From: Planctomycetota bacterium
GTDB taxonomy: Bacteria > Planctomycetota > Planctomycetia > Planctomycetales > Planctomycetaceae
DNA length: 64,000 nt
Direction: 5' to 3'
NCBI GenBank assembly: GCA_022600195.1
Contig: JAHZKX010000018.1
Location: 1 to 64,000, forward strand
Shown here: piece by piece, positions 46,650 to 56,234 of the stretch
How the letters are laid out: each line of letters opens with the position of its first letter
Numbering within the stretch: position 1 is the stretch's first letter
Notes under the pieces: generated by a model
Databases searched by the model: none
Told to the model about the DNA's origin: nothing
What the model saw: only the letters and a program-made list of their open reading frames with translations
Made by a program: the position numbers and the translations under genes

Positions 46650-49322
46650 ATGAGGCACTTGGGGCTACTCTCAAAATTTCCCTGTTTCTATATTGTCGCC
46701 ATCATCCTCTGTGTGACTGTTGTATTGGAATTTCGCTCCGAAACTCTGGCTAAAGAATCGACAAAAAAACAAAAGACCGAGTTGACGTATGAAAACGACA
46801 TTCTCCCAATCTTCCGGATGAAGTGCTTTCGCTGCCACGCGGGTGTCGAACCCAAAGGCGGACTGAATTTGTCTCAGCCATCAGCATTATTAATCGGCGG
46901 CGATTCAGGAGCAGCCATTCGGATATCAGCAGCCGAGTCGAGTCTGCTTTATGAAAAAATTGCCTCAGATGAGATGCCCGCTGCCGGTCAAAAACTAACC
47001 GCCAGAGAAAAGGCAACTGTGAGAACATGGATTAATAATGGAGCCAAAGGCATCAGCCACGCAAAGACCATTGATCGCTCGGATGAAATCACCGGCGTCG
47101 AATTATGGTCTTTCAATCCGCCAGTTCGTTCCAAAGTACCGCAGGTTTCTGCCCAAAAGCGCGTTTCCAATTCCATCGACGCATTTATCCTCAAAAAACT
47201 CGAACAGAAACAACTCACACTCGCTGCCGAAGCTGATCGACTGACACTGTTGCGTCGCGCATCATTCGATCTGACTGGCTTGCCTCCTTCTCCCAAGGAA
47301 ATGAAACAATTTCTCGACGATAAGCGGCCCGATGCCTACACGCGCATGATCAACAGATTGCTGGCTAGCCCTCATTATGGCGAGCGATGGGGACGACATT
47401 GGCTGGATGTCGCCGGCTATACTGACTCCGCAGGCATTCTCTCCGCAGACGTTCCCCTGCAGCTATCTTATCGTTATCGCGACTACGTAATTCGCGCATT
47501 TAATAAAGACAAACCCTACGATCGGTTTTTACAGGAGCAGATTGCAGGCGATGAATTAACCGACTATTGGACCGCGCACGACACAATGGACACCCTGCCA
47601 GAAGATGTCGTGGAGGGGATCACCGCCACCGGCTTTCTACGAACGGCCGCGGATGCCAGCCGACCGGATTTTGCATCTATCAAGAATGCGGCGGGACAAT
47701 ATTTCTACCCCACCATGTTCGACACATTGCAAATCGTCTGCTCATCGACAATGGGGCTGACCGTTCAATGCGCGCGCTGCCACAGCCATAAATTTGATCC
47801 GATTCCACAAGTCGATTACTTTCGAATGCAAGCAATATTCACAGGCGCATTTCGACCGACGGACTGGGTGCCACAGACAAAACGTCGCCTGAAGATTGCG
47901 ACAAAGAAGCAAAAGCAAGCTGCAGACAAAACTAATGCCGAAGTTGAAAAAAACATAAAAGCACTTAAGACAGGATTTGAAAAGTATAAGCAGGAATTAA
48001 AAAGTCAGATTTTTGCGAAACGCCTCGCAGCTTTACCTGTGGAAATTCGCGATGACGTTAAAAATGCGATTGCCACAAAAAAAGAGAGTCGGAACGATAT
48101 TCAAAAGTATCTGTTTGAGAAATTTGAAAAACAACTCAGTCCAGACACCAAAGATCTCGATCAAATTTACAAAGCAAACTTCCCGGCATACGTTACCAAA
48201 GGGAAAGCGTTAAACGATCAAATTGCCGCTGAAGAAAAACGTCGAGTCATTTTTGGCGAAGTCCGCGCCCTTTATGATCTGCCTGGAAGCGTTACTACAC
48301 CTGTTTTACTGCGCGGAGACCCACAAACTCCGGGGCCAGATGTCGATCCGGGAGTGATTTCGACAATCAATACGCCAAACACATTTTCCTGGAAAGCACC
48401 ACCGGAAGGCACACGCACAAGTGGACGCCGCCTTGCCTTTGCACAGTGGTTGACGCAACCAGATCATCCACTCACTGCCCGGGTTATGGTCAATCGGATC
48501 TGGCTGCATCACTTCGGAACCGGCATTGTCTCGACGCCAGAAGATTTTGGCGTTTCGGGTTCACCACCCAGCCATCCGGAGTTACTCGACTGGCTGGCAA
48601 CGGAGTTCGTCAGAAACGGCTGGAGCATCAAACATCTGCATCGGCTAATTCTTACATCCAGTACATGGCGCCAGCGATCGCGTGTTACACCTGAAACCCG
48701 CAAAAAAGGAACAGCCGTAGATCCAGAAAACCGACTGCTCTGGCGACAGAACCTGCAGCGACTTCAGGCCGAACCACTCCGCGACGCCGTCCTGGCAACA
48801 TCCGGACTGTTAAACCCGACTCTGTACGGTGCCCCACTTGCCGTCCACCGCTTAAGCAGCGGCGAAGTCATAGTTCCAGTGAAGTCGGCACCAGATCGCC
48901 GATCAATCTACATTCAAATTCTGCGACTGAAGCCTCAGACAATGCTCCGCGCATTTGATCAACCGGAAATGACCGTCAATTGCACAAATCGCAGTACGTC
49001 CACGGTCTCAACCCAGGCATTGACGCTGCTCAATAGTGACCCCATGGTGCGCGCAGCGAATGCGTTTGCAAAACGAGTGCAAGAAGATCAACCCGCAGAC
49101 CCCGCAGGCTATGCTGTCCTGACTGCCTTCTCGCGTCCCGCGACTGAAGATGAACGAAGACTGTTTACACAATTTCTAAACGAACAAACCACAAGACACC
49201 TTGCCCCCCATAAGAGCGAAGACCAGAAGAAAGCGAAAATTATCGCAGAATCAAAACAGCTTGCGTTGGCCGACTTGTGCCATATGCTGCTGAGTGCGAA
49301 TGAGTTTGCCTACATTGATTGA
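46650..49322 (+). CDS. PSCyt1-DUF1549-DUF1553 (PSD1) secreted protein
   Basis: The 890-residue protein has a signal-anchor (about 10-30), a planctomycete cytochrome c-like domain with one haem motif CFRCH (59-63) near residues 47-120, then DUF1549 (about 185-430, 'LLRRASFDLTGLPPSP'), which contains a second haem-type motif CARCHSH near 373-379. A coiled-coil Lys-rich spacer (about 410-540) leads to DUF1553 (about 590-860, 'FAQWLTQPDHPLTARVMVNRIW'). Such proteins are expanded in planctomycetes and are thought to take part in redox degradation of complex carbon. A DUF1501 gene follows 22 bases later on the same strand, the usual partner. The function is not established. Confidence 0.93.
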   Translation: MRHLGLLSKFPCFYIVAIILCVTVVLEFRSETLAKESTKKQKTELTYENDILPIFRMKCFRCHAGVEPKGGLNLSQPSALLIGGDSGAAIRISAAESSLLYEKIASDEMPAAGQKLTAREKATVRTWINNGAKGISHAKTIDRSDEITGVELWSFNPPVRSKVPQVSAQKRVSNSIDAFILKKLEQKQLTLAAEADRLTLLRRASFDLTGLPPSPKEMKQFLDDKRPDAYTRMINRLLASPHYGERWGRHWLDVAGYTDSAGILSADVPLQLSYRYRDYVIRAFNKDKPYDRFLQEQIAGDELTDYWTAHDTMDTLPEDVVEGITATGFLRTAADASRPDFASIKNAAGQYFYPTMFDTLQIVCSSTMGLTVQCARCHSHKFDPIPQVDYFRMQAIFTGAFRPTDWVPQTKRRLKIATKKQKQAADKTNAEVEKNIKALKTGFEKYKQELKSQIFAKRLAALPVEIRDDVKNAIATKKESRNDIQKYLFEKFEKQLSPDTKDLDQIYKANFPAYVTKGKALNDQIAAEEKRRVIFGEVRALYDLPGSVTTPVLLRGDPQTPGPDVDPGVISTINTPNTFSWKAPPEGTRTSGRRLAFAQWLTQPDHPLTARVMVNRIWLHHFGTGIVSTPEDFGVSGSPPSHPELLDWLATEFVRNGWSIKHLHRLILTSSTWRQRSRVTPETRKKGTAVDPENRLLWRQNLQRLQAEPLRDAVLATSGLLNPTLYGAPLAVHRLSSGEVIVPVKSAPDRRSIYIQILRLKPQTMLRAFDQPEMTVNCTNRSTSTVSTQALTLLNSDPMVRAANAFAKRVQEDQPADPAGYAVLTAFSRPATEDERRLFTQFLNEQTTRHLAPHKSEDQKKAKIIAESKQLALADLCHMLLSANEFAYID

Positions 49323-49344
49323 AAATTTTATTTCGGAGAGTTTA

Positions 49345-50748
49345 ATGAACCAATTCAATTTCATATCACGCCGCGATGCACTGCGACGGATGGGAGATGG
49401 ATTCGGTGGACTCGCGCTCGCCTCAATGCTCAGCGAAGCTGCTGCTGCCACACACTCGACGGCACACGTACCCCACAGCATTCCTAAAGCGAAAGCTGTG
49501 ATTCAGCTTTACATGCACGGGGGACCGAGTCATGTTGATCTCTTAGACCCCAAACCCATGCTCAACAAGTTCCATGATAAGACGCCACCTGGTGAAGTTG
49601 CCGACGATGAAAAGCGAACAAAAAATCTGATGGGTAGTCCCTACCAGTTCAAAAAGTGCGGCGAGAGTGGTCTTGAATTTTCGGAAATCCAGCCATTCGT
49701 TTCGCAACATGCCGACGAAATCGCAGTGGTGCGTTCGATGTTCACCGAGCACCGCAATCATGAACAGGCAATCTGGATGGCACAGACGGGTCTGACGGTA
49801 GCGGGGCGACCGACGTTGGGATCATGGGTGACGTACGGACTGGGTTCAGAGAACCGAAACCTGCCCTCATTTGTGGCACTTCCCGATCCAAAAGGCCAAT
49901 CCGTGGATGGCGTTCGTAACTGGTCCAGTGGTTGGCTACCACCACGATTTCAGGGAACGGTTTTCCGCGAGCAGGGAAGCCCCGTGCTCCATCTGGAACC
50001 CTCACAACCCAGGCCGAAAGAAGTCACAGAGGGCCGCTTTCGTTTGCTCAAACAACTCAACCAAAGGCATCTGGTCGAACGGTCCGGCGAGCTTGAACTC
50101 GAAGCTCGCATTCAATCATTTGAAATGGCCAGCCGCATGCAGCTCGCTGCCACAGATGCCCTCAACCTCGCACAGGAGACACCGGAAACGCAAAAATTAT
50201 ATGGCATCGACAATCCGACGACTAAGTCCTACGGCACACGCTGCTTGATGGCACGGCGACTGGTCGAGAGAGGGGTACGCTTCGTTTCACTCTTCATGGC
50301 AGGTCAACCGTGGGACACACACTCAAATAACAACAAAGGAACGAAAGCTTGCTGTGATCGAACAGACCTGCCCATCGGTGGATTAATCACAGACCTCAAG
50401 CGGCGCGGACTGCTCGATTCGACATTGATCCTCTGGGGTGGTGAGTTTGGGCGGACTCCCGGTGCCCAGCAAACTAAAAAGAACATCGAGTTTGGACGCG
50501 ATCACCATCCCTATGGTTTCAGCGTCTGGATGGCTGGTGGCGGGATTAAAGGAGGCCAGGCTTACGGCGCCACAGACGACTTTGGATACCGTGCCATAGA
50601 AAATCGCACGCAAACAGCGAACTTACATGCAACGATTCTTCACCTGTTAGGTCTGGATCACGAAATCTTAACCTACCCACACGACGGCCGAGACGAACGA
50701 TTGACCGATCTCTATGATGCTAAAGTGATCAAAGATCTGATTGTCTGA
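49345..50748 (+). CDS. DUF1501 secreted protein paired with PSD1
   Basis: The ATG at 49345 has CGGAGAG 6 bases upstream and is preferred to the earlier in-frame ATG that lies inside the PSD1 gene. The 467-residue protein starts with a Tat-like 'SRRDALRRMGDGFGG', and contains 'MHGGPSHVDLLDPKP', 'WGGEFGRTPGAQ' and 'GRDHHPYGFS'. It follows the PSD1 gene by 22 bases and is almost certainly co-transcribed with it. This pairing is a hallmark of planctomycete genomes. Confidence 0.93.
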   Translation: MNQFNFISRRDALRRMGDGFGGLALASMLSEAAAATHSTAHVPHSIPKAKAVIQLYMHGGPSHVDLLDPKPMLNKFHDKTPPGEVADDEKRTKNLMGSPYQFKKCGESGLEFSEIQPFVSQHADEIAVVRSMFTEHRNHEQAIWMAQTGLTVAGRPTLGSWVTYGLGSENRNLPSFVALPDPKGQSVDGVRNWSSGWLPPRFQGTVFREQGSPVLHLEPSQPRPKEVTEGRFRLLKQLNQRHLVERSGELELEARIQSFEMASRMQLAATDALNLAQETPETQKLYGIDNPTTKSYGTRCLMARRLVERGVRFVSLFMAGQPWDTHSNNNKGTKACCDRTDLPIGGLITDLKRRGLLDSTLILWGGEFGRTPGAQQTKKNIEFGRDHHPYGFSVWMAGGGIKGGQAYGATDDFGYRAIENRTQTANLHATILHLLGLDHEILTYPHDGRDERLTDLYDAKVIKDLIV

Positions 50749-50857
50749 GTCGGAGAAGCAAACACCGTATATTTCACACTCTGCAACCAATCAGGAATCA
50801 ATAAAAATTCTCTGGGAATTGCGACTCAGCCAGTGAATGTAACTGCCTATCAATAAT

Positions 50858-51592
50858 TCAACCAGCTGCTTTCTGCTTATGCGGCAACTCAATCTGAAAA
50901 CTCTGCACGTTTTCGCACAGATATTCCAGACTTGCATGAATAAAGATAATCACACCCAGCATTTCCATCGCTTCTTCGAGCGTGATAATCAGCGAATACA
51001 GCAGATTTTTCTCTCCATGTGAAAATGCATGAAAAGCGCTGACCATTTCAATGCCGATCGCACCACCAACAAATACAGCACCAGCTAAAAGAAATAAGTT
51101 CCGTGTCCGAGCTGGCAGCGAGATCAAAAAACGTAACATAAATCCTGCAACCAACAGCACAAAGATCCCTCCCGGAATCACCCATGCATAATGCAATACT
51201 CCCTTTGCGTCAATGAGTTTGCGCATGGGTTCGATCGCACATTCATGAATCGAAGCGACTTCGTCCATTGAAAGCAGAAAAAACAATCCAGAAAGGAAGA
51301 ACCAGTGAAATGTATATTGATCCTTTTCTGCCCGTTTACTCATAGCAATCAAGCACAACACCACCGAAGAGAGCAGCAAAGCAATGGAAGAATACCAGGT
51401 TGGCAGGTTGCCTTCATAATCAACATATAACAGAGGAATGATTCCGAACACAGTATCATGCCCCGTGCCATACTTTACCAACTGAGAGCATAGACTCAAA
51501 GAAAGTAACACCCCGATCGTAACCAGTAACGTACGTGTGACTGTAACGGGACGTGGAATTCTCAAATGTGTGGGATTCACCTGATAACTCAT
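50858..51592 (-). CDS. Multi-pass membrane protein of unknown function
   Basis: The 244-residue protein has six or seven hydrophobic helices, with acidic/His clusters at membrane borders: 'DEVASIHE' near residue 108, and 'EEAMEMLG' near 208. The regular pattern of Glu and His residues could form a metal or proton site. I do not recognise the family. It lies 80 bases downstream of the FemAB-like acetyltransferase gene on the same strand, and may be co-transcribed with it. Planctomycete exopolysaccharide clusters have similar pairs, but no glycosyltransferase is adjacent here. Confidence 0.7.
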   Translation of the reverse strand: MSYQVNPTHLRIPRPVTVTRTLLVTIGVLLSLSLCSQLVKYGTGHDTVFGIIPLLYVDYEGNLPTWYSSIALLLSSVVLCLIAMSKRAEKDQYTFHWFFLSGLFFLLSMDEVASIHECAIEPMRKLIDAKGVLHYAWVIPGGIFVLLVAGFMLRFLISLPARTRNLFLLAGAVFVGGAIGIEMVSAFHAFSHGEKNLLYSLIITLEEAMEMLGVIIFIHASLEYLCENVQSFQIELPHKQKAAG

Positions 51593-51672
51593 GAAACACC
51601 TTAAATGTAGCTTTTAATTTGCGTTGATTTGAAATCTATAGTAGGCTGATCTGATTCAGGCTGAAGTCGGTT

Positions 51673-52848
51673 TCACTTCTTTGCATGTGAGTGGTCCGCA
51701 GAAAAACCCTGCTGGTCCTCTGTAAGTTCAGATCTGAACCGGTCTCGATACCAGCTGGCAACCTGATTACTCAACTGCAGAATCTTAGCCATTCCAGAGA
51801 CGGGAGAATAATGTATATACCGGTAACTATTTTCAACTGACGTGTACCAGTATTTCTTCGCATCCAGAGATCCAGGGCCGATATCATAGATTAGATCTCC
51901 CCGTTCCATACTGTTACGAAGCATGCGTCCCATCAGTAATCGTCCCAGTCCCTTATTGGAGACACTGGGATCAAAGCCCATCCGCAGCGAATAAACTAAT
52001 CCCTGATAAATATAATTATAATTGAAAGCAGCCGGCTGACCGCCGACATATAACACATTTAAATCTACTGCCCCAAACCGCACGGCACTTTCATGTGTAT
52101 CTCTAAAATATTTTGCCACATTCTCATGCGATAACGTGGTTCCCGTCGTCGAATCACCCTGCCAACTCTTACGCGCGATCTCTTCACAGATCTCGTACAG
52201 GTCCCAACGCGGATCGCTCTCACCAAAATCAGTCCCCCGTGGCCGATACCTCAAAAATTCAATCTTTCCCTCTTTTTCGACTCTGCGTTCAGCGCGAAGA
52301 TAAGTCTGTCGGGCTTTCCCCGAACGCCCCGCCAGATAATCATCCCAATCCTGATTGAGATCAACATAAGCAGTCTGATTCCACTGGTGTTTTTTATAAG
52401 GAAGCTTCGCAGTAAACAACGCCTTCTCGGTAACACCGCCATCAAATCCATCGGTGTCCACACAACGCAAATCGAGCAGATCCCACTTGCGCAAAGGCAG
52501 AGGCTGCTGAATATATTCGAGTGCACTCGCCAGCGTCCTTTCGGGATCGGAAGAAACAGGACCATAGAAACTTCCCCAGTCATCAAACGGGTAAGTCAAA
52601 ATCCGACACTCTCCGAACCGGGTCTCCATAGTCCGCTCACATAGAGGAACAATACCAGTAACTTCATTTGCATCACGAACAATCAACACGCGTAATTTCT
52701 GATCTGCTTCGAAATGTCGCCAGTAAACCTGTAACCAATCCAGCGACTGGAAAAAATTTCCACCGGGGGTCACGGCCAATAATCGATTCCAATCGGCCTG
52801 AAATTCGGATAAGTCCTCTGTCTTGTTCAATTCAATTACACGCAACAT
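51673..52848 (-). CDS. GNAT-superfamily (FemAB/CelD-like) acyltransferase
   Basis: The 391-residue protein has two GNAT-like halves, as in FemAB/CelD/BioF2-like (PF13480) proteins: 'GNFFQSLDWLQVYWRHF' near residue 30 and 'AFNYNYIYQGLVYSLRMGFDPS' with 'GLGRLLMGRMLRNSMERGD' in the second half, the latter giving the acyl-CoA-like binding turn. Related proteins modify exopolysaccharides or peptidoglycan precursors. The upstream region to 53240 holds no gene. The gene downstream on the same strand codes for the unknown membrane protein. Confidence 0.82.
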   Translation of the reverse strand: MLRVIELNKTEDLSEFQADWNRLLAVTPGGNFFQSLDWLQVYWRHFEADQKLRVLIVRDANEVTGIVPLCERTMETRFGECRILTYPFDDWGSFYGPVSSDPERTLASALEYIQQPLPLRKWDLLDLRCVDTDGFDGGVTEKALFTAKLPYKKHQWNQTAYVDLNQDWDDYLAGRSGKARQTYLRAERRVEKEGKIEFLRYRPRGTDFGESDPRWDLYEICEEIARKSWQGDSTTGTTLSHENVAKYFRDTHESAVRFGAVDLNVLYVGGQPAAFNYNYIYQGLVYSLRMGFDPSVSNKGLGRLLMGRMLRNSMERGDLIYDIGPGSLDAKKYWYTSVENSYRYIHYSPVSGMAKILQLSNQVASWYRDRFRSELTEDQQGFSADHSHAKK

Positions 52849-53240
52849 AGATTCCTCGTCTCAACTTTTTTTATTTCAATTTCACACAGACAGACATCAA
52901 TTACAGGAAATGAGACTTGCAAGAACTTTTGCTTTGCACACATTTTCAAAACCATGTCGTTATACAGGTGACAACGTTCAGAGCGCCAAAGAACTGTCGT
53001 TTCAGACCCTGGAACGATATGCAGTCTCTACAATTATTGAGCTGCAAATCATTTCTAAAACATAGTGTACACGCTGGAAGTGCTATTTGAAAAAATCAGA
53101 ATACCAATTTCTAATGCTCTGAAATCATACTCGCACTTCGGATTACACCAATTATTCCGAAAGCAAACCCATTTCACAGTCAGACTACAAACAGGGAACA
53201 TCTGAAATAGGACGACACAGTTGAGCGAAACAGTTCGAAG
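52849..53240. other. Intergenic region, no gene recognised
   Basis: About 390 bases lie between the acyltransferase and the 886-residue protein gene. The frame at 52823-53065 overlaps a real gene end and has no domain. Nothing else is visible. Confidence 0.4.
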
Positions 53241-55901
53241 TTATTTCACCACGATTTCATCCACAAACAGCCAGGCCGGACTCCCGGCGGCGGGATGCCA
53301 AGGGGGAAGCTTCCCTATCGATTTGGCGCGAAATCTCAAGTAACGGCTGCTGACATTGTTCAGTGACAGTTGTAGCGGTTTGACCGATAACTGACTGGAG
53401 GCATCACCTTTTTTCGGCAGATTAAATTGTTGTGTTGCCACGGTGTGAAACGCTTTCCCATCATCAGAAACAGCCAATTCGATTTCGCGAGGCAACAGAA
53501 TTCCACCGGAGATCAACTCCAGGAAGTTGGCTTTCACTGATTGAAGCGGAGTCTCCTTACCCAGATCAATCGTGGCATCTAAATCCGCACCCCGGAAGCC
53601 CATCCACCCCAGTCGTAAGTCTTTCGGTTCGCCTAACTCACCATCTGTTAAACCGGCTGTGCCGGCTCCCGGATGCTTAGGATGAGGGGTTGTCTTTGCC
53701 TTGACGGGTTTGTTCAAGGCAAGATGCTTCACTTGTTGTGATCTGGCTGCCTTCATCACTGCCACTGCTTTATCGATCTCCATGATTTTTCGATAGCGCT
53801 CAAAATGCAGGCCAATCGTATTGTCTGCAGTAAAATCCCATAGTGAAGACTTTTTTTCTCTCATAGCAATCGCCGCGACAATATGTGATTGCACCCAACC
53901 GGTTTCACTTGACCAGGCACCCCACCCACTGTCACCATTGGCTCCCCAGTAGTCCCATCGTTTAATGTCGAAGGCTCGAAACCAACCTCCATCTAACCGC
54001 GGATGTACCTCTGAACGAACCTGAGCACGCACAAGAAATTCAGCCACCTTGTCAACAGCCTGCACATACTTGGGATCACCGGTTGCCGCTGCTGCTTCGA
54101 CCAGTCCGATAAATGCTGGTGGCACGGAATAAAACACATCGGCACATGGATCACCATCTTCATGCAAAATCGATACCTCACCTGTTCCATAATCTTCGTT
54201 TGATTTATGTGATTTAAATCTAAGCTGTTCCTGAATAGCGCCGGAAGCATCCTGACGTACCAGCATGTCATCAACGACTCGGCGGAGCCATGCACGATGT
54301 TCAAGAGTATCATCGACCCTTACCAGCCAGGCGAGTGGCAGTAACATCCTGCCGCGCTCCATTTGCATTTCGTGCAGCGCATAACCCCATCCATCGGGAT
54401 AGCGCTGCATTGTGATTTGAATCGCCTTGCGAGCTTGATCATACAGTGGTGTGTATCCAGTCTTATCATAGAGCCACAAATAGCATGCCCAGGCCCAGGC
54501 CTCGCGCTGAGGCCAGGGAGCAATGGACCGGCGACGTGCGTAGTGTTCCCAACCATGTTTTTTTAATTGACTGGCATTTAACGGCATCCCGTCTCGAAAT
54601 CCAAATGGACCCGTCGTACGAAAATTAGCCAGGATACTGGTCAAAATTCGCTCATCCCACCGCTGATTCTTTAATGCAGATGCTGCTGTCAAACTACCAA
54701 TAATTGCTTTTGAACCATCATTGCCCCAAAAGGCATTCGGGCCTGTTCCATAAGAATACCAACCTAGCAAACCATATGTGGGGCTGCGCGGATCACTCTG
54801 ATAGAGGTCCGACTTGAAGTAAACGAAATCCATGATATTCGCAGCGATCGCCTTGTGCCTTGAGTCGTTCTCCAGATTTCCACTTAAAGCGAATGCCATA
54901 GCTGACTCTGCGTTACAGTCGCCTCGCAGCAGCCATCGCATTGGCTGACTTCCATCAGAAAACACCTTGGATATATGTCCTTCCAAAATCCCATAACGGC
55001 CATCGCCCAGAGGTCGGTTCAACCCCGGTTTCGTATCAGCGGGTCCGTAACCGGTCTTGGCCGGATGGATTAACTCGTCCTTCCATGACTCATCTACGAG
55101 AAAGCCTTCAAACCACTTCATGCCACGTCGGAAAGCGACGCGTTCTGCATTCTTTGGAAGCGATTCATTACGGACAAACGAGGGACGGACAGTGGGCGTC
55201 CACTCCAGATCGGGGATATTGCTGTCCGGAGAAAGCCAGCCTAATACCATTTTCCAAACCGGCCCCCAGGCCTTCGTGGGCGCGTAACGGGCGGAAACAA
55301 ACTGACTTAGTTTCGTGGTCGCAATCAGCATGTCACCACGCGGATGTTCAAACAGCAACGGCCAGTTTTTTTCTGGTAAGCCGTAAACCGCCTTGTCATA
55401 ACCGGCAACGCGAGCAGAAACCAAATGCGCGCGAGACGCCTGCACGGGCAGAAAATGACAGTCGTGAATCTGGAGTATTCGTAATTTTTCAAGTTCGGTT
55501 CCGAAAATATCCGAAGCAACCACCGTACGTTCCCAATGTGGCTGCTTAGGGCGACCAAATTCGAAATCGGGTACGACCGCAGGATATTCAATATACAATC
55601 GCAGTTTTTTTTGAGTCGCCAGTTCGAAAACGAGCGGCGCAATTTCAGTGGTCTTACCAGGATAATGATCAGCCAGGATCAACACCCCTGCCCCTTCAGG
55701 TGCCGCCAACACTGCCTTCAAAGCGGAATCATGACGCAAATATGAAACGCCCCCGGCAGTCATCACCTGATATAGATCATTATCGAGTGCACATGCAAAG
55801 ACCAGATTCAAAGAGGATTTTTCAGCAGCAGAGCCAACCGCCGGGTGAAATACTCCACAAATCACTGCCAGCAGGTAGAGAATAATATTCTTATGACCCA
55901 T
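53241..55901 (-). CDS. Secreted six-hairpin-like protein with discoidin-like C-terminus
   Basis: The ATG at 55901 has AAGG 9 bases upstream and is followed by a signal peptide. The 886-residue protein starts with a domain about 25-220 of the trunk ('DNDLYQVMTAGGVSYLRH', resembling glutamine-amidotransferase-like folds used in carbohydrate proteins), then about 300-720 rich in aromatic/helix-turn patterns ('WAWACYLWLYDKTGY', 'LPLAWLVRVDDTLEHRAWL') as in (alpha/alpha)6 glycoside hydrolases, and from about 740 a sandwich domain ('DATIDLGKETPLQSVKANF', 'SSRYLRFRAKSIG') typical of F5/8-type C carbohydrate-binding modules. Likely a carbohydrate-active enzyme; class unknown. It is divergent from the propeller-type gene. 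Confidence 0.7.
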   Translation of the reverse strand: MGHKNIILYLLAVICGVFHPAVGSAAEKSSLNLVFACALDNDLYQVMTAGGVSYLRHDSALKAVLAAPEGAGVLILADHYPGKTTEIAPLVFELATQKKLRLYIEYPAVVPDFEFGRPKQPHWERTVVASDIFGTELEKLRILQIHDCHFLPVQASRAHLVSARVAGYDKAVYGLPEKNWPLLFEHPRGDMLIATTKLSQFVSARYAPTKAWGPVWKMVLGWLSPDSNIPDLEWTPTVRPSFVRNESLPKNAERVAFRRGMKWFEGFLVDESWKDELIHPAKTGYGPADTKPGLNRPLGDGRYGILEGHISKVFSDGSQPMRWLLRGDCNAESAMAFALSGNLENDSRHKAIAANIMDFVYFKSDLYQSDPRSPTYGLLGWYSYGTGPNAFWGNDGSKAIIGSLTAASALKNQRWDERILTSILANFRTTGPFGFRDGMPLNASQLKKHGWEHYARRRSIAPWPQREAWAWACYLWLYDKTGYTPLYDQARKAIQITMQRYPDGWGYALHEMQMERGRMLLPLAWLVRVDDTLEHRAWLRRVVDDMLVRQDASGAIQEQLRFKSHKSNEDYGTGEVSILHEDGDPCADVFYSVPPAFIGLVEAAAATGDPKYVQAVDKVAEFLVRAQVRSEVHPRLDGGWFRAFDIKRWDYWGANGDSGWGAWSSETGWVQSHIVAAIAMREKKSSLWDFTADNTIGLHFERYRKIMEIDKAVAVMKAARSQQVKHLALNKPVKAKTTPHPKHPGAGTAGLTDGELGEPKDLRLGWMGFRGADLDATIDLGKETPLQSVKANFLELISGGILLPREIELAVSDDGKAFHTVATQQFNLPKKGDASSQLSVKPLQLSLNNVSSRYLRFRAKSIGKLPPWHPAAGSPAWLFVDEIVVK

Positions 55902-56234
55902 AGTGGAGAACCTTTGTAAAACTGATTCTAGGAAACGGCGATGCTGCATGCTTCAGAGCTGAAGGAGATAATAAAGCCTTCCAATAGTTTACCGGTTTCA
56001 AAATGGTTTCAACAGTTCGATAAGAAAACAAAAGCTTTCCTCATATGAATTCCTATTTTCACTTGCTAAACTCAGCTTAATTCTTGGAAATCAATTTCCT
56101 ATCACTCAATCTGACGTTTGTGCTGGGTTTCGGCCATCACTCCAGCATATTCAAGGCCGAAGACAGCCCAGCGGTGCTGTTTCAGCACGCATCGAATTGT
56201 TGTTTGTAAACTTCGAGATTCAATCAATACCGAG
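55902..56234. other. Divergent intergenic region
   Basis: About 330 bases between two divergent carbohydrate-related genes. An in-frame extension of the downstream frame (from 56118) has no signal peptide or ribosome binding site and is not included. Promoters cannot be assigned. Confidence 0.35.
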